From assembly GCF_001264245.1 (NCBI RefSeq), contig NZ_CP011339.1, forward strand, positions 5,146,001 through 5,210,000: 64,000 nt of DNA, given 5' to 3'. Source of the DNA: Microcystis panniformis FACHB-1757. GTDB taxonomy: Bacteria > Cyanobacteriota > Cyanobacteriia > Cyanobacteriales > Microcystaceae. The notes below the pieces were generated by a model. It was not told the DNA's origin. It did no database searches and worked only from the letters and a program-made list of their open reading frames with translations. Shown here in pieces: positions 8,887 through 18,118 of this stretch. A program made the position numbers and the translations under genes. The number at the start of each line of letters is the position of its first letter. Position 1 is the first letter of the stretch.

Positions 8887-10101
8887 TCAACAGACAAGAT
8901 GCCAAGATAACATACTTCTAACCCAAAAATTCCGAAAGTTTCTAAAGCCATAGGCTCTCCGTTTTATTAGTTTCAGTTTATTGTTGATTCCCTCGACCAC
9001 CCCATTCGTTGTCCTTCGCTCGAAATAACTAATGATTTCTCCAAACCAGTTTCGGATTGTTTGACAACTCTTGGTAAAAACACTGGAGGATTTTGCCAAC
9101 CATTCCGAGATGGATAGCAGTCCTTCTGTCGGATTCTCTGAGGTTTCATAAATCTTTCTAAATTCTTCCTTTAACTCGTGCATCTTTTTCAAATTGGGAA
9201 AATTTTCTTTGATAGCTTCTAGTTTGATTTTTTGGGTTTCCGTTAAATCTTTTTCATTTTTTAACAAGCTATATTTACTTCGCTTTAAAACTTCTAGCTT
9301 TGCTTCTTTTTCCGCTTTCTGTTTTTTATTTTTCTGCGCTTCTACCGCTCTTTTTTCTGCTTTTCTCTGTTCGTCTAACTCTTGATTAATTTGTTTCATT
9401 ACATGGAATCTATCGGCGACTACCTCGGCCGATGGCATCAATTCTTTCACCAAATTTTTATAGGGCAACCAAAGATCTATGCTGACTTCTTCAATTTGCT
9501 CTAACACCTCTTTTCCCCACCCTGTAAGCGTTTCCCTCAATTCTTCTTGTGTTCGCTTCTCTAGAATAGCTATTAGTTTTCCCGTATCTAAATTTACTAA
9601 AACTGCACAGTAATTTTTTTGTCCTTTGACTAGAGCGATTTCGTCAATTCCTAGTCTTTTTAATTTCGATAGGTCTGTCTCTGTAATTTCTTCGGCGATG
9701 TCCTCTATCATTCTTTGAATCTCTTCTTCCGTTACGTCATTTCTTCGACTAACATTTAAAATATCTCCTGATTTTAATTGTTCGAGTATATTCTCGGCTA
9801 GTCTTTTCGTATAGGTTCGTTTCTTGGCGACAAAATCTAACTCTTCGCTAAAGGGTTTCTGACAATTACCGCACTTAAATTGACGACGATTAACTTGTAG
9901 GTACACTGGTTGACCTGAGAGCGGTAAATCTTTGACTAAATGTCGATGATTTTGGTGTAGTTTATCGCTCTCTAACCCACAACGAGGACAGACTGCTTTT
10001 TTATTTTTCGATTCGATTCGTCAAACTATACCGATATTTTCTAGGTGTCGATAGCCTTGAATACAGGTTCCTTGTAGGTTCAAAAATTTGTCAAGTATCA
10101 T
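8887..10101 (-). pseudogene. ISL3-family transposase with in-frame stop at codon 27 (copy 1)
   Basis: The full reading frame is 404 codons from ATG 10101 (MILDKFLNLQ). Codon 27 is TGA, after which the frame continues through the N-terminal zinc-finger pair (CPRCG, then CGNC), the DDE catalytic part (LGIDEIALVKG, SIDLWLPYKNLV, VVADRFHVM) and the end TTNGVVEGINNKLKLIKRRA typical of ISL3 transposases. A shorter 339-residue product could start at 9906. The same stop is present in copy 2 (14852-16066), so it was copied along with the element or is tolerated by readthrough. Confidence 0.85.
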
Positions 10102-10163
10102 AAGTAAAATAATCTCGTTTTTGGCTATTATATCAAATTTTAACTCAATTGTCTATCTTTTGG

Positions 10164-10261
10164 TAAGTAGTCATGCAAAATAAATTTCCTAGTGAAGACA
10201 GGCAAGAGGCAATAGGCAAAAGCTTTATCGAAATGTGTAATTAATTTTGCTTAGGTACTTA
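10164..10261. mobile_element. MITE family B (TA-flanked), inside ISL3 copy 1
   Basis: Ends TAAGTAGTCATGCAAAAT and ATTTTGCTTAGGTACTTA form an imperfect inverted repeat bounded by TA dinucleotides. The interior carries the GGCAAGAGGC-type short repeats. Related copies at 16274, 34053, 36015, 36253 and 47570. Confidence 0.85.
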
Positions 10262-10378
10262 TTAACCTGTTTGTGCCTTAAGTCCTTTCCTGTATGAATT
10301 TCAGCTACTTTTGAGCGTAGTTGCTCTCATCGAATTTTATTTTAAGTTAATTATTTGCATAACAATTCCCGAAGAGCC

Positions 10379-11619
10379 ATATTGCCAAGTGTTTTGACCG
10401 AATTAATCACGACTTTTTACTGTCTAAAATTCACTGTCCAAGTTCCTTGAAAAGAGATATTAAACAATGGCTTAAAGCAGGAGTTTTGGATAACGGTATA
10501 TTTGAAGAAACAGAAACAGGGACACCTCAAGGAGGGGTAATAAGTCCACTACTAGCCAACATCGCACTGGAGGGAATGGCAAGATTAATTGAAACACTAT
10601 TCCCCAAAAAGAATAATATAAATCAAGCTGTTTTAATAAGATATGCCGATGATTTTGTAGTGATTTCACCATCACTCAAAATCATTGAACAGTGCCAAAC
10701 TGCCATTTCTGAATGGTTAAAGCCTATTGGATTAGAACTCAAACCAGAAAAAACCAGAGTGTGTCACACACTCAAACCCATTGAATATAATGGGAAAACG
10801 GAAGAACCCGGTTTTGACTTTCTAGGATTCAATATCAGGCAATATCCAGTAGGAAAATACAAAGCAGGTAAAACAACGAAAGGAATACCTAAAACATTCC
10901 TAACCCACATTAAACCTAGCCAAAAAGCAGTTAAAGCCCACACAGAAGCGATAAAAGGTGTAATCAAAAAACACAAAACAGCACCTCAATCAGCCCTGAT
11001 TAGACACCTAAACCCAATCATTAGAGGTTGGGCTAACTACTACTCAGGAGTAGTATCGTCAGATACCTTCAATAAATTAGACCATACAGTCTGGTTAATG
11101 TTAAGGGCATGGACAGTATCAAGATGCGGTAAAACGAACTACGAAAAGCTGAGAAAATATTTTAGACCGGGTACAGTTAAACTCAGCAATGGGAAAGAAA
11201 GACACGAATCTTGGTTATTCAAAACCAAAGACGGTTTCTATTTATGGAAACATAATTGGACACCAATTGTCAGACATACCTTAGTTCGCCCCGACGCTTC
11301 ACCCTACGACGGAAATTGGACTTACTGGGCGACCAGAAGAGGACAAGCAATTGACACACCGACTAGAGTAGCCAAACTACTTAAGAAGCAACAAGGCAAG
11401 TGTAGCCAATGTGGGCAGTATTTTACCCCATCGGATTTAATTGAAGTTGACCACATTCACCCTCTCAGCTTAGGCGGAAAGGACGAATACAAGAACCTTC
11501 AATTGCTACACCGCCACTGTCACGATGATAAATCGGCATCAGATGGAAGCCAAGATGGCAACCAAAAGAAGTCAAGCTGTATCCTTAACAAGGGAGCAGT
11601 CAAACTAGGAGCCGTGTGA
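10379..11619 (+). pseudogene. Group II intron-encoded protein (RT/maturase/HNH), N-terminally truncated
   Basis: The open frame starts directly at the ISL3 junction (reading IAKCFDRINHDFLL) and runs to a TGA at 11617 inside domain V. It contains the late reverse transcriptase motifs GTPQGGVISPLLAN and IRYADDFVVIS (catalytic YADD kept), the maturase X domain (IIRGWANYYSG) and a C-terminal HNH nuclease with zinc ligands (CSQCGQYF, EVDHIHPLSLGG, LLHRHCHDDK). The N-terminal RT fingers are lost. The frame from TTG 10447 gives 390 residues. The stop codon overlapping domain V is common in compact cyanobacterial introns. Confidence 0.85.
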
Positions 11620-11642
11620 GGTGAAAGTCTCATGCACGGTTC
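11609..11642 (+). ncRNA. Group II intron domain V
   Basis: 34-nt hairpin starting GAGCCGTGTGAGG and ending CATGCACGGTTC, with the GUGAAAGU internal region characteristic of the catalytic domain V. Domain VI follows as a GC-rich hairpin at about 11648-11684. Confidence 0.9.
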
Positions 11643-11912
11643 TGAATGGGAGGGGAGGTCGGTGACGACCTTCTCGACCCCTAATAGTATGAGTCCCTCG
11701 GATCGATTTCTCAACGTTTGTCTCTTGCACTTTTTTGACTAAAAAAGTCCCAAAACCGTTTTCTAGTAAGGCTCCCAGTAATATTTATTCAGCAAACCCT
11801 AGATAGTCAACAGCTTAGCTTTCTGGGAAGGCGGTTCACGAACCAAGAAAAATGGTATAACGACTGAGTCAAGAGCGGCCGCTCTTTTAAGCAAAAATAA
11901 ATCTACTAATAA

Positions 11913-11938
11913 TAGAGACCTTATTGTTAAGGTCTCTA
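11913..11938 (-). terminator. Hairpin after the DsrE-like gene
   Basis: Perfect 11-bp stem TAGAGACCTTA with loop TTGT, about 25 bp downstream of the stop of 11961-12446 on the minus strand; a T-rich run follows on that strand. The rest of 11691-11960 has no gene; 11872-11887 holds an additional palindrome around GCGGCCGC. Confidence 0.6.
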
Positions 11939-11960
11939 GATTCTCTAGAAAATGCTAGAT

Positions 11961-12446
11961 TTACCAGCTAATTACTTTAACCGTTTCGTTAAATAAATTT
12001 GCTTCTAGGGAATCGGGAGAACTTGTCACCACACCGGCAATTAGATCTTCAGGTTTTATTGCTGCTTGTTTCATACAGGAGGGACAAATTAAGACTTTTC
12101 CCCCTTGACTGATGAAATCTACTACCATTGCTTGCAGGGTTTTACCAGTGATACCGTTAGTGTGTTGAGGAATTGTCTTCGCAGCCAAGTGTACCCCTGT
12201 AATATTCAAAAAAATAGTGGTTGAGTGACCTTTTTTCAACATATTGGTGGCGACACCAATGGCCATTGCAGCTCGCCAAGGATCATCGGTGGTTAAATTA
12301 ACAAATAAATCGGATTTTTGTTGACCGACAGCGATTATTGCTTCGTTAGTTTGTACTGGAGAAAGGGAAGGATTAGCCAAGACTGGGATAGATGTAACTA
12401 AGGATAATCCGACAAGGGAACCAAGGGCTAAAGATTTTAACAACAT
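11961..12446 (-). CDS. Secreted DsrE-family protein
   Basis: 161 residues. The N-terminus (LLKSLALGSLVGLSLVTS...VLANP) is a Sec signal peptide, so the mature protein is periplasmic or lumenal. The mature part has the DsrE/DsrF-like fold: a strand with NLTTDDPWRAAMAIGVA, then FLNITGVHLAA, then a CxxC-type motif KVLICPSCMKQA. DsrE-like proteins act in sulfur relay or as small redox proteins; the CPSC pair is the likely functional site. Single-gene unit with its own hairpin terminator downstream and an AT-rich upstream region. Confidence 0.75.
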   Translation of the reverse strand: MLLKSLALGSLVGLSLVTSIPVLANPSLSPVQTNEAIIAVGQQKSDLFVNLTTDDPWRAAMAIGVATNMLKKGHSTTIFLNITGVHLAAKTIPQHTNGITGKTLQAMVVDFISQGGKVLICPSCMKQAAIKPEDLIAGVVTSSPDSLEANLFNETVKVISW

Positions 12447-12589
12447 TTTCTTGTCCTCTTGCTGCTGGGTGCAATGAAAACATTTTCATTATGATAACTT
12501 CTGGAAAATCTTGTCAACAGACAGCCTGTCAAACTTTAATTTTTGTTGCGGATAACAAAAGCCATCTACTAATTAAAGATGATAATTAT

Positions 12590-14269
12590 TTACTTTTCTA
12601 GCATTTTATCTAATCTTTCCTGAATCAATAAAGCCATGGAAGAACGCAGAAAAAATAAACCAAATAACCCCGCTAAACTGAAGGGAATAATGGCTAGTTT
12701 GCTATAGTTAGTGTCTAATAAAAATATGGCTGATATAAGGCTAAATCCCAATAGACAGACATTAATTAATACTTTAATTCCCAGATAAATTCTTTTCAGA
12801 AGTCGTTCATTTTCCCGTGACTTAACTTGAAAAACTAAATTTCCTCGCTCGATTTTTTCCTCTAATTGACGGAGTATTCTCTCGTTTTTATTACCTTTTT
12901 GCCATTGTTGTTTAAGAAAAGTGCGCGCTTGATTAGCTAGGATAAGCATGGTGTTGGTAGTTCCTCCTGATACTGCTAGACTTTTCACAAAAGGTTGACT
13001 AGCTGCTAATAAATTATACTGGGGATCTAAAGAGCGGGCAATTCCATCCAAAGTGGTGACAGATTTAATAATAAAAGTCATTTGGGGAGGTAAGCGAAAA
13101 GGTTGCTGTTTAAACATTAAATACACTTGATCGCTAATTTGTTCAAAGACCCTCACATCTACCGGTTTATCGCGAAATTCATCTAAAAGAAACTGCACGA
13201 TATTTCGTATGGGTTGTAGATCTCTAACGGGTTCAATTAACCCCATATACATCAAAGTTTTTAAGATTGTTTCTGTATCCTTTCTCAAGATAGCGAAAAA
13301 GGTTTCGATCATTTGATCTTTAGCGACGGACTTTAACTCGAACATCGTGCCGAAATCGTAGAAAATTAACTCCCCTTCCTGACTAACTGCCATATTACCT
13401 GGATGGGGGTCTGATTGGAAAAAACCATCCTGTAATAGTTGTTTGAGATAGGAACAGATCCCCAGTTGAATAATACCATCGACGTTAATATTATTAGCTA
13501 TTAAAGTCTCTCGATCATCAACTTTAATCCCCGGCACATACTCCAAAGTTAATACCTTGCGAGTGGTATATTGCCAGTAAACTAAAGGGACTTTTACCTG
13601 GGGATAATTCTTAAAATTGTCCCGAAAGCGATCAGCATTTTTCCCCTCATGAATATAATCGATTTCTTGAAAGAGTAGCTCAAAGAATTCTTGATAGATA
13701 GCTTCTAAATTATATTTTTTCACTACGGGGAAAACATTTAACCAACGGGTGAGACGATGCAACAATTCAAAATCGAGATTAAATAGTCCTTCTAGATTCG
13801 GTCTTTGTACCTTAATAACCACCTCTTCCCCACTTAATAACTGCGCTCGATGCACTTGTCCTAAACTGGCACAAGCGAGGGGAGAAACGCTAAAACTTGC
13901 AAATAAATTATCTAGGGGTTGTCCTAATTCTGTTTCGATAACTCGGATCGCTTCTTGACTATTAAATTCGGGAACTCGATCCTGTAATTGGGTTAATTGT
14001 TCGATATATTCGAGCGGAATTAAATCTGCTCGCGTCGATAAAGATTGTCCAATTTTAATAAAAGTTGGTCCTAAATTCATGAGGCGGTCTACTAACCATT
14101 TCGCTCTCCTTTGCCGTTTTTTGCCCCTATTAGCCCCCGTTAAACGATCCCAGAGCAAAAAAGTCAAAAACTGCGTTGTAAAGCTAAATATCTCCAATTG
14201 ACGAATAATTGGTGATCGCAAGCTTTGCTGCCAATGTAAAGATCTGGGGGAATCAAAGGGAGTAAGCAT
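12590..14269 (-). CDS. ABC1/AarF/UbiB-family atypical kinase
   Basis: 559 residues. The ABC1 core is clear: LGPTFIKIGQSLSTRADLIP (KxGQ motif), the Ala-rich loop SPLACASLGQVHRAQL, the lysine in VVIKVQRP, the catalytic segment FQSDPHPGNMAV and the metal-binding YDFGTM. Two hydrophobic helices close the protein (~505-545), anchoring it in a membrane. Cyanobacterial and plastid ABC1 kinases act in prenylquinone and tocopherol metabolism in thylakoids or plastoglobules; the substrate here is unknown. The ATG is immediately followed upstream by STRR heptamers. Confidence 0.9.
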   Translation of the reverse strand: MLTPFDSPRSLHWQQSLRSPIIRQLEIFSFTTQFLTFLLWDRLTGANRGKKRQRRAKWLVDRLMNLGPTFIKIGQSLSTRADLIPLEYIEQLTQLQDRVPEFNSQEAIRVIETELGQPLDNLFASFSVSPLACASLGQVHRAQLLSGEEVVIKVQRPNLEGLFNLDFELLHRLTRWLNVFPVVKKYNLEAIYQEFFELLFQEIDYIHEGKNADRFRDNFKNYPQVKVPLVYWQYTTRKVLTLEYVPGIKVDDRETLIANNINVDGIIQLGICSYLKQLLQDGFFQSDPHPGNMAVSQEGELIFYDFGTMFELKSVAKDQMIETFFAILRKDTETILKTLMYMGLIEPVRDLQPIRNIVQFLLDEFRDKPVDVRVFEQISDQVYLMFKQQPFRLPPQMTFIIKSVTTLDGIARSLDPQYNLLAASQPFVKSLAVSGGTTNTMLILANQARTFLKQQWQKGNKNERILRQLEEKIERGNLVFQVKSRENERLLKRIYLGIKVLINVCLLGFSLISAIFLLDTNYSKLAIIPFSLAGLFGLFFLRSSMALLIQERLDKMLEK

Positions 14270-14285
14270 CAGTTATCAGTTATTA

Positions 14286-14549
14286 GCTCCTGAAGGACGC
14301 AAAGCGCCCTAAAAAGAAAAAGAGAAACTAGGGGCAAGCCCTGATATTCTAAATCTGGAAGTATCCTGAACTCAAACCGGAGTAACAATGGTGTCATTAG
14401 ACCCGATTATCAGCAAAGGTCCCTAGGAAAGAGGAAAAAAGAATTGGCGAGACGAGGATTAACTCGTGAACCCGTGGTCGAGAATCAAGTAAAAAACCCT
14501 TCCTAGAACCAGGGTACTTCCCCGATCATAACTCGGAGCCAACAAAGCC
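14286..14549 (+). other. 5' non-coding part of an IS110 remnant (possible bridge-RNA region)
   Basis: This 260-bp stretch lies directly upstream of an IS110 transposase start and carries no gene. In IS110-type elements the non-coding end next to the transposase encodes the bridge RNA that specifies target and donor DNA. The stretch contains several short inverted repeats (for example CTTCCTAGAACCAGGG). No structure could be computed, so this is only a location-based suggestion. Confidence 0.3.
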
Positions 14550-14698
14550 ATGACCAAATCCCGAAACAAGTCCCCAAAAACCCAAAGTAGTGACCAGAAG
14601 TTAAACATCATCAATGCCAAGGCGGCGGGAATTGACCTGGGAGCCAGAGAACATTGGGTCTGCGTCCCCCAAGAATTGTCCCAGGAGACCAAAAACCA
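14550..14698 (+). pseudogene. IS110-family transposase, N-terminal fragment
   Basis: Starts ATG 14550 (MTKSRNKSPK) and shows INAKAAGIDLGAREHWVCVP, the first catalytic Asp region of IS110 RuvC-like DEDD transposases. It is cut at 14699 by MITE A1, whose sequence adds the tail ALLDFV and a stop at 14718. A C-terminal IS110-like fragment lies at 16219-16446 beyond an ISL3 copy, so the middle has been lost. Confidence 0.75.
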
Positions 14699-14831
14699 GG
14701 CTCTTCTCGACTTTGTGTGATAATTTTTGCTTATGGAATCGTGAAATGCTTATCAGGCAAGACTTTTAGTGCTATTTGGCGGAATAAACTATCAGTATAG
14801 ACCTCGTTTCCACACAGAAACCAGAAGAGCC
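14699..14831. mobile_element. MITE family A1, inside IS110 remnant
   Basis: GGCTCTTCTCGACTTTGTG at the left and ACAGAAACCAGAAGAGCC at the right; flanked by AAAACCA on both sides, a 7-bp duplication as in the other A1 copies. Oriented opposite to the copies at 25745, 48886 and 49990. Confidence 0.85.
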
Positions 14832-14841
14832 AAAACCAGAG

Positions 14842-16092
14842 TATTTTACTTATGATACTTGACAAATTTTTGAACCTACAAGGAACCTGTATTCAAGGCT
14901 ATCGACACCTAGAAAATATCGGTATAGTTTGACGAATCGAATCGAAAAATAAAAAAGCAGTCTGTCCTCGTTGTGGGTTAGAGAGCGATAAACTACACCA
15001 AAATCATCGACATTTAGTCAAAGATTTACCGCTCTCAGGTCAACCAGTGTACCTACAAGTTAATCGTCGTCAATTTAAGTGCGGTAATTGTCAGAAACCC
15101 TTTAGCGAAGAGTTAGATTTTGTCGCCAAGAAACGAACCTATACGAAAAGACTAGCCGAGAATATACTCGAACAATTAAAATCAGGAGATATTTTAAATT
15201 TTAGCCGAAGAAATGACGTAACGGAAGAAGAGATTCAAAGAATGATAGAGGACATAGCTGAAGAAATTACAGAGACAGACCTATCGAAATTAAAAAGACT
15301 AGGAATTGACGAAATCGCTCTAGTCAAAGGACAAAAAAATTACTGTGCAGTTTTAGTAAATTTAGATACGGGAAAACTAATAGCTATTCTAGAGAAGCGA
15401 ACACAAGAAGAATTGAGGGAAACGCTTACAGGGTGGGGAAAAGAGGTGTTAGAGCAAATTGAAGAAGTCAGCATAGACCTTTGGTTGCCCTATAAAAATT
15501 TGGTAAAAGAATTGATGCCATCGGCCGAGGTAGTCGCCGATAGATTCCATGTAATGAAACAAATTAATCAAGAGTTAGACGAACAGAGAAAAGCAGAAAA
15601 AAGAGCCGTAGAAGCGCAGAAAAATAAAAAACAGAAAGCGGAAAAAGAAGCGAAGCTAGAAGTTTTAAAGCGAAGTAAATATAGCTTGTTAAAAAATGAA
15701 AAAGATTTAACGGAAACCCAAAAAATCAAACTAGAAGCTATCAAAGAAAATTGACCAAGTTTGAAAAAGATGCACGAGTTAAAGGAAGAATTTAGAAAGA
15801 TTTATGAAACCTCAGAGAATCCGACAGAAGGACTGCTATCTATCTCAGAATGGTTGGCAAAATCCTCCAGTGTTTTTACCAAGAGTTGTCAAACAATCCG
15901 AAACTGGTTTGGAGAAATCATTAGTTATTTCGAGCGAAGGACAACGAATGGGGTGGTCGAGGGAATCAACAATAAACTTAAACTAATAAAACGGAGAGCC
16001 TATGGCTTGAGAAACTTTCGTAATTTTTGGGTTAGAAGTATGTTGTCTTGGCATCTTGTCTGTTGATTTAGCATAAAGAGTAACGAAGAGCC
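14842..16092 (+). mobile_element. ISL3-family insertion sequence, copy 2 (5' end truncated)
   Basis: Nearly identical to copy 1 from ATTTTACTTATGATACTTG onward; the right end CGAAGAGCC is at 16092. The 5' terminal repeat present in copy 1 is absent. The element instead begins 10 bp after a MITE A1 end, making a chimeric left side. Confidence 0.75.
14852..16066 (+). pseudogene. ISL3-family transposase, copy 2, with two in-frame stops
   Basis: Same 404-codon frame as copy 1, starting ATG 14852. It carries the shared TGA at codon 27 plus a second TGA at 15752-15754 in the sequence where copy 1 encodes KENFPNLKK. The open parts are 235 and 101 residues. The zinc-finger cysteines and the DDE-region motifs are otherwise conserved. 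Not functional unless both stops are read through. Confidence 0.85.
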
Positions 16093-16218
16093 ATAGTTTT
16101 TTCATTATCTCACGCTTTGGTTGAGGAATTTTTGAGTATTTATACTTAGTTACTCTTTGCCCTTGTTTGTAACTTTTTATGTTACAAACTGAAGTGCGGA
16201 ATGTAGGTTTTATCATCT

Positions 16219-16446
16219 GTGGACGACCAAACAATCCTATCAAGATCTGGGAGCAGATGATTACGAACAACAGTAAGTAGTCATGCAAAATTAATTACCT
16301 GCCCGATCGAGCTAAAACCCTTACGGGGCAATGATCGTCATGTGTAAATAATTTTGCCTAGGTACTTATCGTCAACGGGTCATCAACAATCTCTCGAAAA
16401 AGGCGCAATCCCTTGGCTTTCAACTGGTTGAGGCTTCCTCAGCCTG
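16219..16446 (+). pseudogene. IS110-like transposase, C-terminal fragment split by MITE B
   Basis: Joining 16219-16275 to 16369-16446 (removing the MITE and one TA) gives a frame reading YQDLGADDYEQQ, then YRQRVINNLSKKAQSLGF and a TGA at 16444-16446. This is a typical IS110 transposase C-terminus. It pairs with the N-terminal fragment at 14550. Confidence 0.6.
16274..16368. mobile_element. MITE family B, inside IS110 fragment
   Basis: 95 bp between TA dinucleotides; ends TAAGTAGTCATGCAAAATTA and AATTTTGCCTAGGTACTTA. Removing it with one TA restores the transposase frame. The interior (GATCGAGCTAAAACCCTTAC) is identical to the copy at 36015-36109. Confidence 0.9.
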
Positions 16447-16609
16447 AGTTAAGTTTCTGGAGAGTTATCAGATGTGAGTTTTCAGTTGACTGATTACTGA
16501 CTACTGTTCACTGTTCACTGAAAATATTTCCCAATTCCCCTAATCCCTATCCCCCATTCCCTAAGTTACAATCAAAAAACCAACCGCAGCAGCAAGACAA
16601 GAAAGCGCA

Positions 16610-17209
16610 ATGATTCCTACCGTTATTGAAACCACAGGCCGGGGCGAACGCGCCTTCGATATCTACTCCCGACTACTCCGGGAAAGAATCGTCTTTTTGG
16701 GACAAGAAGTAACCAGCGACCTGGCTAACCTAATTGTCGCCCAATTACTCTTTCTAGAAGCAGAAGACCCCGAAAAAGATATTTACTTGTATATCAACTC
16801 CCCTGGGGGTTCCGTTTCGGCTGGATTAGGGATTTTTGACACCATGAATCAAATCCGTCCCGATGTCAGCACCATTTGTATTGGTTTAGCCGCCAGTATG
16901 GGGGCTTTTCTCCTCAGTGCCGGCAAACCGGGCAAAAGAATGAGCCTACCCAACTCGCGGATCATGATTCACCAACCCCTCGGCGGCGCCCAAGGTCAGG
17001 CCACCGATATCGAAATTCAGGCCAAAGAAATTCTCTATCTCAAACAATTACTCAATCAACACCTAGCTAGTCATACCGGTAAACCTCTCGACCTCATCGC
17101 CGAGGATACGGAAAGGGATTTCTTTATGTCCGCCGAAGAGGCTCTAGACTATGGTTTAATCGATCAAGTGATCGATCGCAGTCCTTCCGCTTCCAACCCT
17201 CCCCAGTAA
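16610..17209 (+). CDS. clpP: ATP-dependent Clp protease proteolytic subunit
   Basis: 199 residues, normal ClpP length. The catalytic triad is intact: Ser96 in GLAASMGAF, His121 in MIHQPLGGAQ, Asp170 in AEDTERDFF. The handle helix region follows H121. Cyanobacteria carry several ClpP/ClpR paralogues that form mixed rings with ClpC or ClpX; which one this is cannot be settled here, but it is a catalytically competent P type. ATG follows an AAGAAAGCGCA spacer. A good terminator hairpin is at 17221. Confidence 0.95.
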   Translation: MIPTVIETTGRGERAFDIYSRLLRERIVFLGQEVTSDLANLIVAQLLFLEAEDPEKDIYLYINSPGGSVSAGLGIFDTMNQIRPDVSTICIGLAASMGAFLLSAGKPGKRMSLPNSRIMIHQPLGGAQGQATDIEIQAKEILYLKQLLNQHLASHTGKPLDLIAEDTERDFFMSAEEALDYGLIDQVIDRSPSASNPPQ

Positions 17210-17220
17210 TAATCATGATC

Positions 17221-17239
17221 GGGTAGGCCCTGTCTACCC
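17221..17239 (+). terminator. Rho-independent-like terminator after clpP
   Basis: Stem GGGTAG / CTACCC with loop GCCCTGT, followed by CAAATTTTTG; lies 12 bp after the clpP stop. Confidence 0.7.
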
Positions 17240-17422
17240 AAATTTTTGTAAATATTTAGTAAGCAGAAATTAATCATCGATCATCGTTATTAATCTTAAG
17301 TAACAGTGAAAAGTTCTAGCGGATTGGGTTAAGATCGAGACGTAACCCGAAAAAAATTGCAACAGGAATCGGTAGAAACACCCGGTGGGTTATTAACGGA
17401 AATTTTTTTACTGGCAATCCCT

Positions 17423-17884
17423 ATGAACTATCATCCGCCCTCACAGCCCCTGCCCGCCCCCTGTATTATTGATTCTGGCGTGGTCATCGCTAAAGAAGAT
17501 ATGCGTCGTCTCCTCGATGATATCGGACGAGTTCGCTACATCCATAGTCTCGATGGGGTGATTCAGAGTGAAGGGGAGGGATGGATAGTGGAAGTTTTCG
17601 CCGATTATCAGCAAAGCACCCTAGTCGCTAACTACAGTCTTTATCTGAATACCTATAGCTTCGATTATCTGCGTTTAACCCGCTCTCCCGACGGTGAAAC
17701 CTATTTTGATCTGGTCCAAGACAATCGGCAATTACGGCTGATTCCCCTGAGTAATCCACTGCAAGACCCCGATATGAAAGCCCGTCTCAATGCTGATACC
17801 CTCGAAGCCATGGTTACTCAGGTACTCTCCGCTAAGTGGGATGTGCAGTTTGAAGACGAAGACGACAACGATTGCCCCTTTTAG
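17423..17884 (+). CDS. Conserved cyanobacterial hypothetical protein
   Basis: 153 residues from ATG 17423 (MNYHPPSQPLPAPCIIDSG). The frame is open to 17357 but the upstream part has no ATG, so 17423 is chosen. It is a soluble acidic protein with an alternating alpha/beta pattern (RRLLDDIGRVRYIHSLDGVI, TYSFDYLRLTRSPDGETYFDL) and a strongly acidic end EDEDDNDCPF. No catalytic motif seen. Located downstream of clpP but separated by a terminator, so independently transcribed. Confidence 0.75.
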   Translation: MNYHPPSQPLPAPCIIDSGVVIAKEDMRRLLDDIGRVRYIHSLDGVIQSEGEGWIVEVFADYQQSTLVANYSLYLNTYSFDYLRLTRSPDGETYFDLVQDNRQLRLIPLSNPLQDPDMKARLNADTLEAMVTQVLSAKWDVQFEDEDDNDCPF

Positions 17885-17910
17885 GCAGTGAGCAGAAATA
17901 CTGGTTACTA

Positions 17911-18047
17911 ATAACAAGGGCCGAATCTAAAACCTAATTGGTTAAGCTAAAAGCTTTGATGTGCTTAGTTTCTAACCTTCTTTTTAGGTAGGAGAATTGC
18001 CAGATTCTGTCTTTTACCTCTTGCCTTCAGAAGCTGATAACTGATAA
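17911..18047 (+). repeat. Left arm of a long inverted repeat flanking tgt-psbK
   Basis: About 137 bp (ATAACAAGGGCCGAATCT through the CTTGCCTTCAGAAGCTGATA region) that recurs in reverse complement at 19504-19650 with few differences. It encloses exactly the tgt and psbK genes. Confidence 0.9.
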
Positions 18048-18114
18048 CTGATAACTGATAACTGATAACTGATAACTGATAACTGATAACTGATAACTGA
18101 TAACTGATAACTGA
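18030..18114 (+). repeat. STRR ATAACTG array abutting the tgt start codon
   Basis: Around eleven tandem ATAACTG units ending four bases before the GTG start of tgt. No Shine-Dalgarno sequence is present, so the array itself forms the 5' leader. Confidence 0.95.
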
Positions 18115-18118
18115 AACA

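Larger units (their letters stand above)
8861..10378 (-). mobile_element. ISL3-family insertion sequence, copy 1
   Basis: Ends GGCTCTTCG at 8861 and CGAAGAGCC at 10378 enclose a transposase gene reading leftward and, upstream of it, a MITE B (10164-10261). No 8-bp target duplication is visible (CAAACAAT versus ATATTGCC), which fits the missing intron sequence at this spot: insertion was followed or accompanied by an adjacent deletion. Confidence 0.8.
8665..11690 (+). mobile_element. Group II intron, 5' part plus 3' part, interrupted and internally deleted
   Basis: The 5' boundary fits GTGCGAAACG at 8665, the group II consensus GUGYG. The 3' part has the truncated intron-encoded protein (10379-11619), a textbook 34-nt domain V at 11609-11642 and a domain VI hairpin ending near 11690. 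Only ~196 nt of domain I remain before an ISL3 element (8861-10378). The rest of domains I-III and the N-terminal part of the reverse transcriptase are missing, so the intron is dead. The exact 3' end is approximate. Confidence 0.75.

Noticed and set aside
11872..11887. GCGGCCGC palindrome as a terminator or operator
   Set aside because: Perfect palindrome without a loop and in no clear position relative to a gene; too little to call a function.
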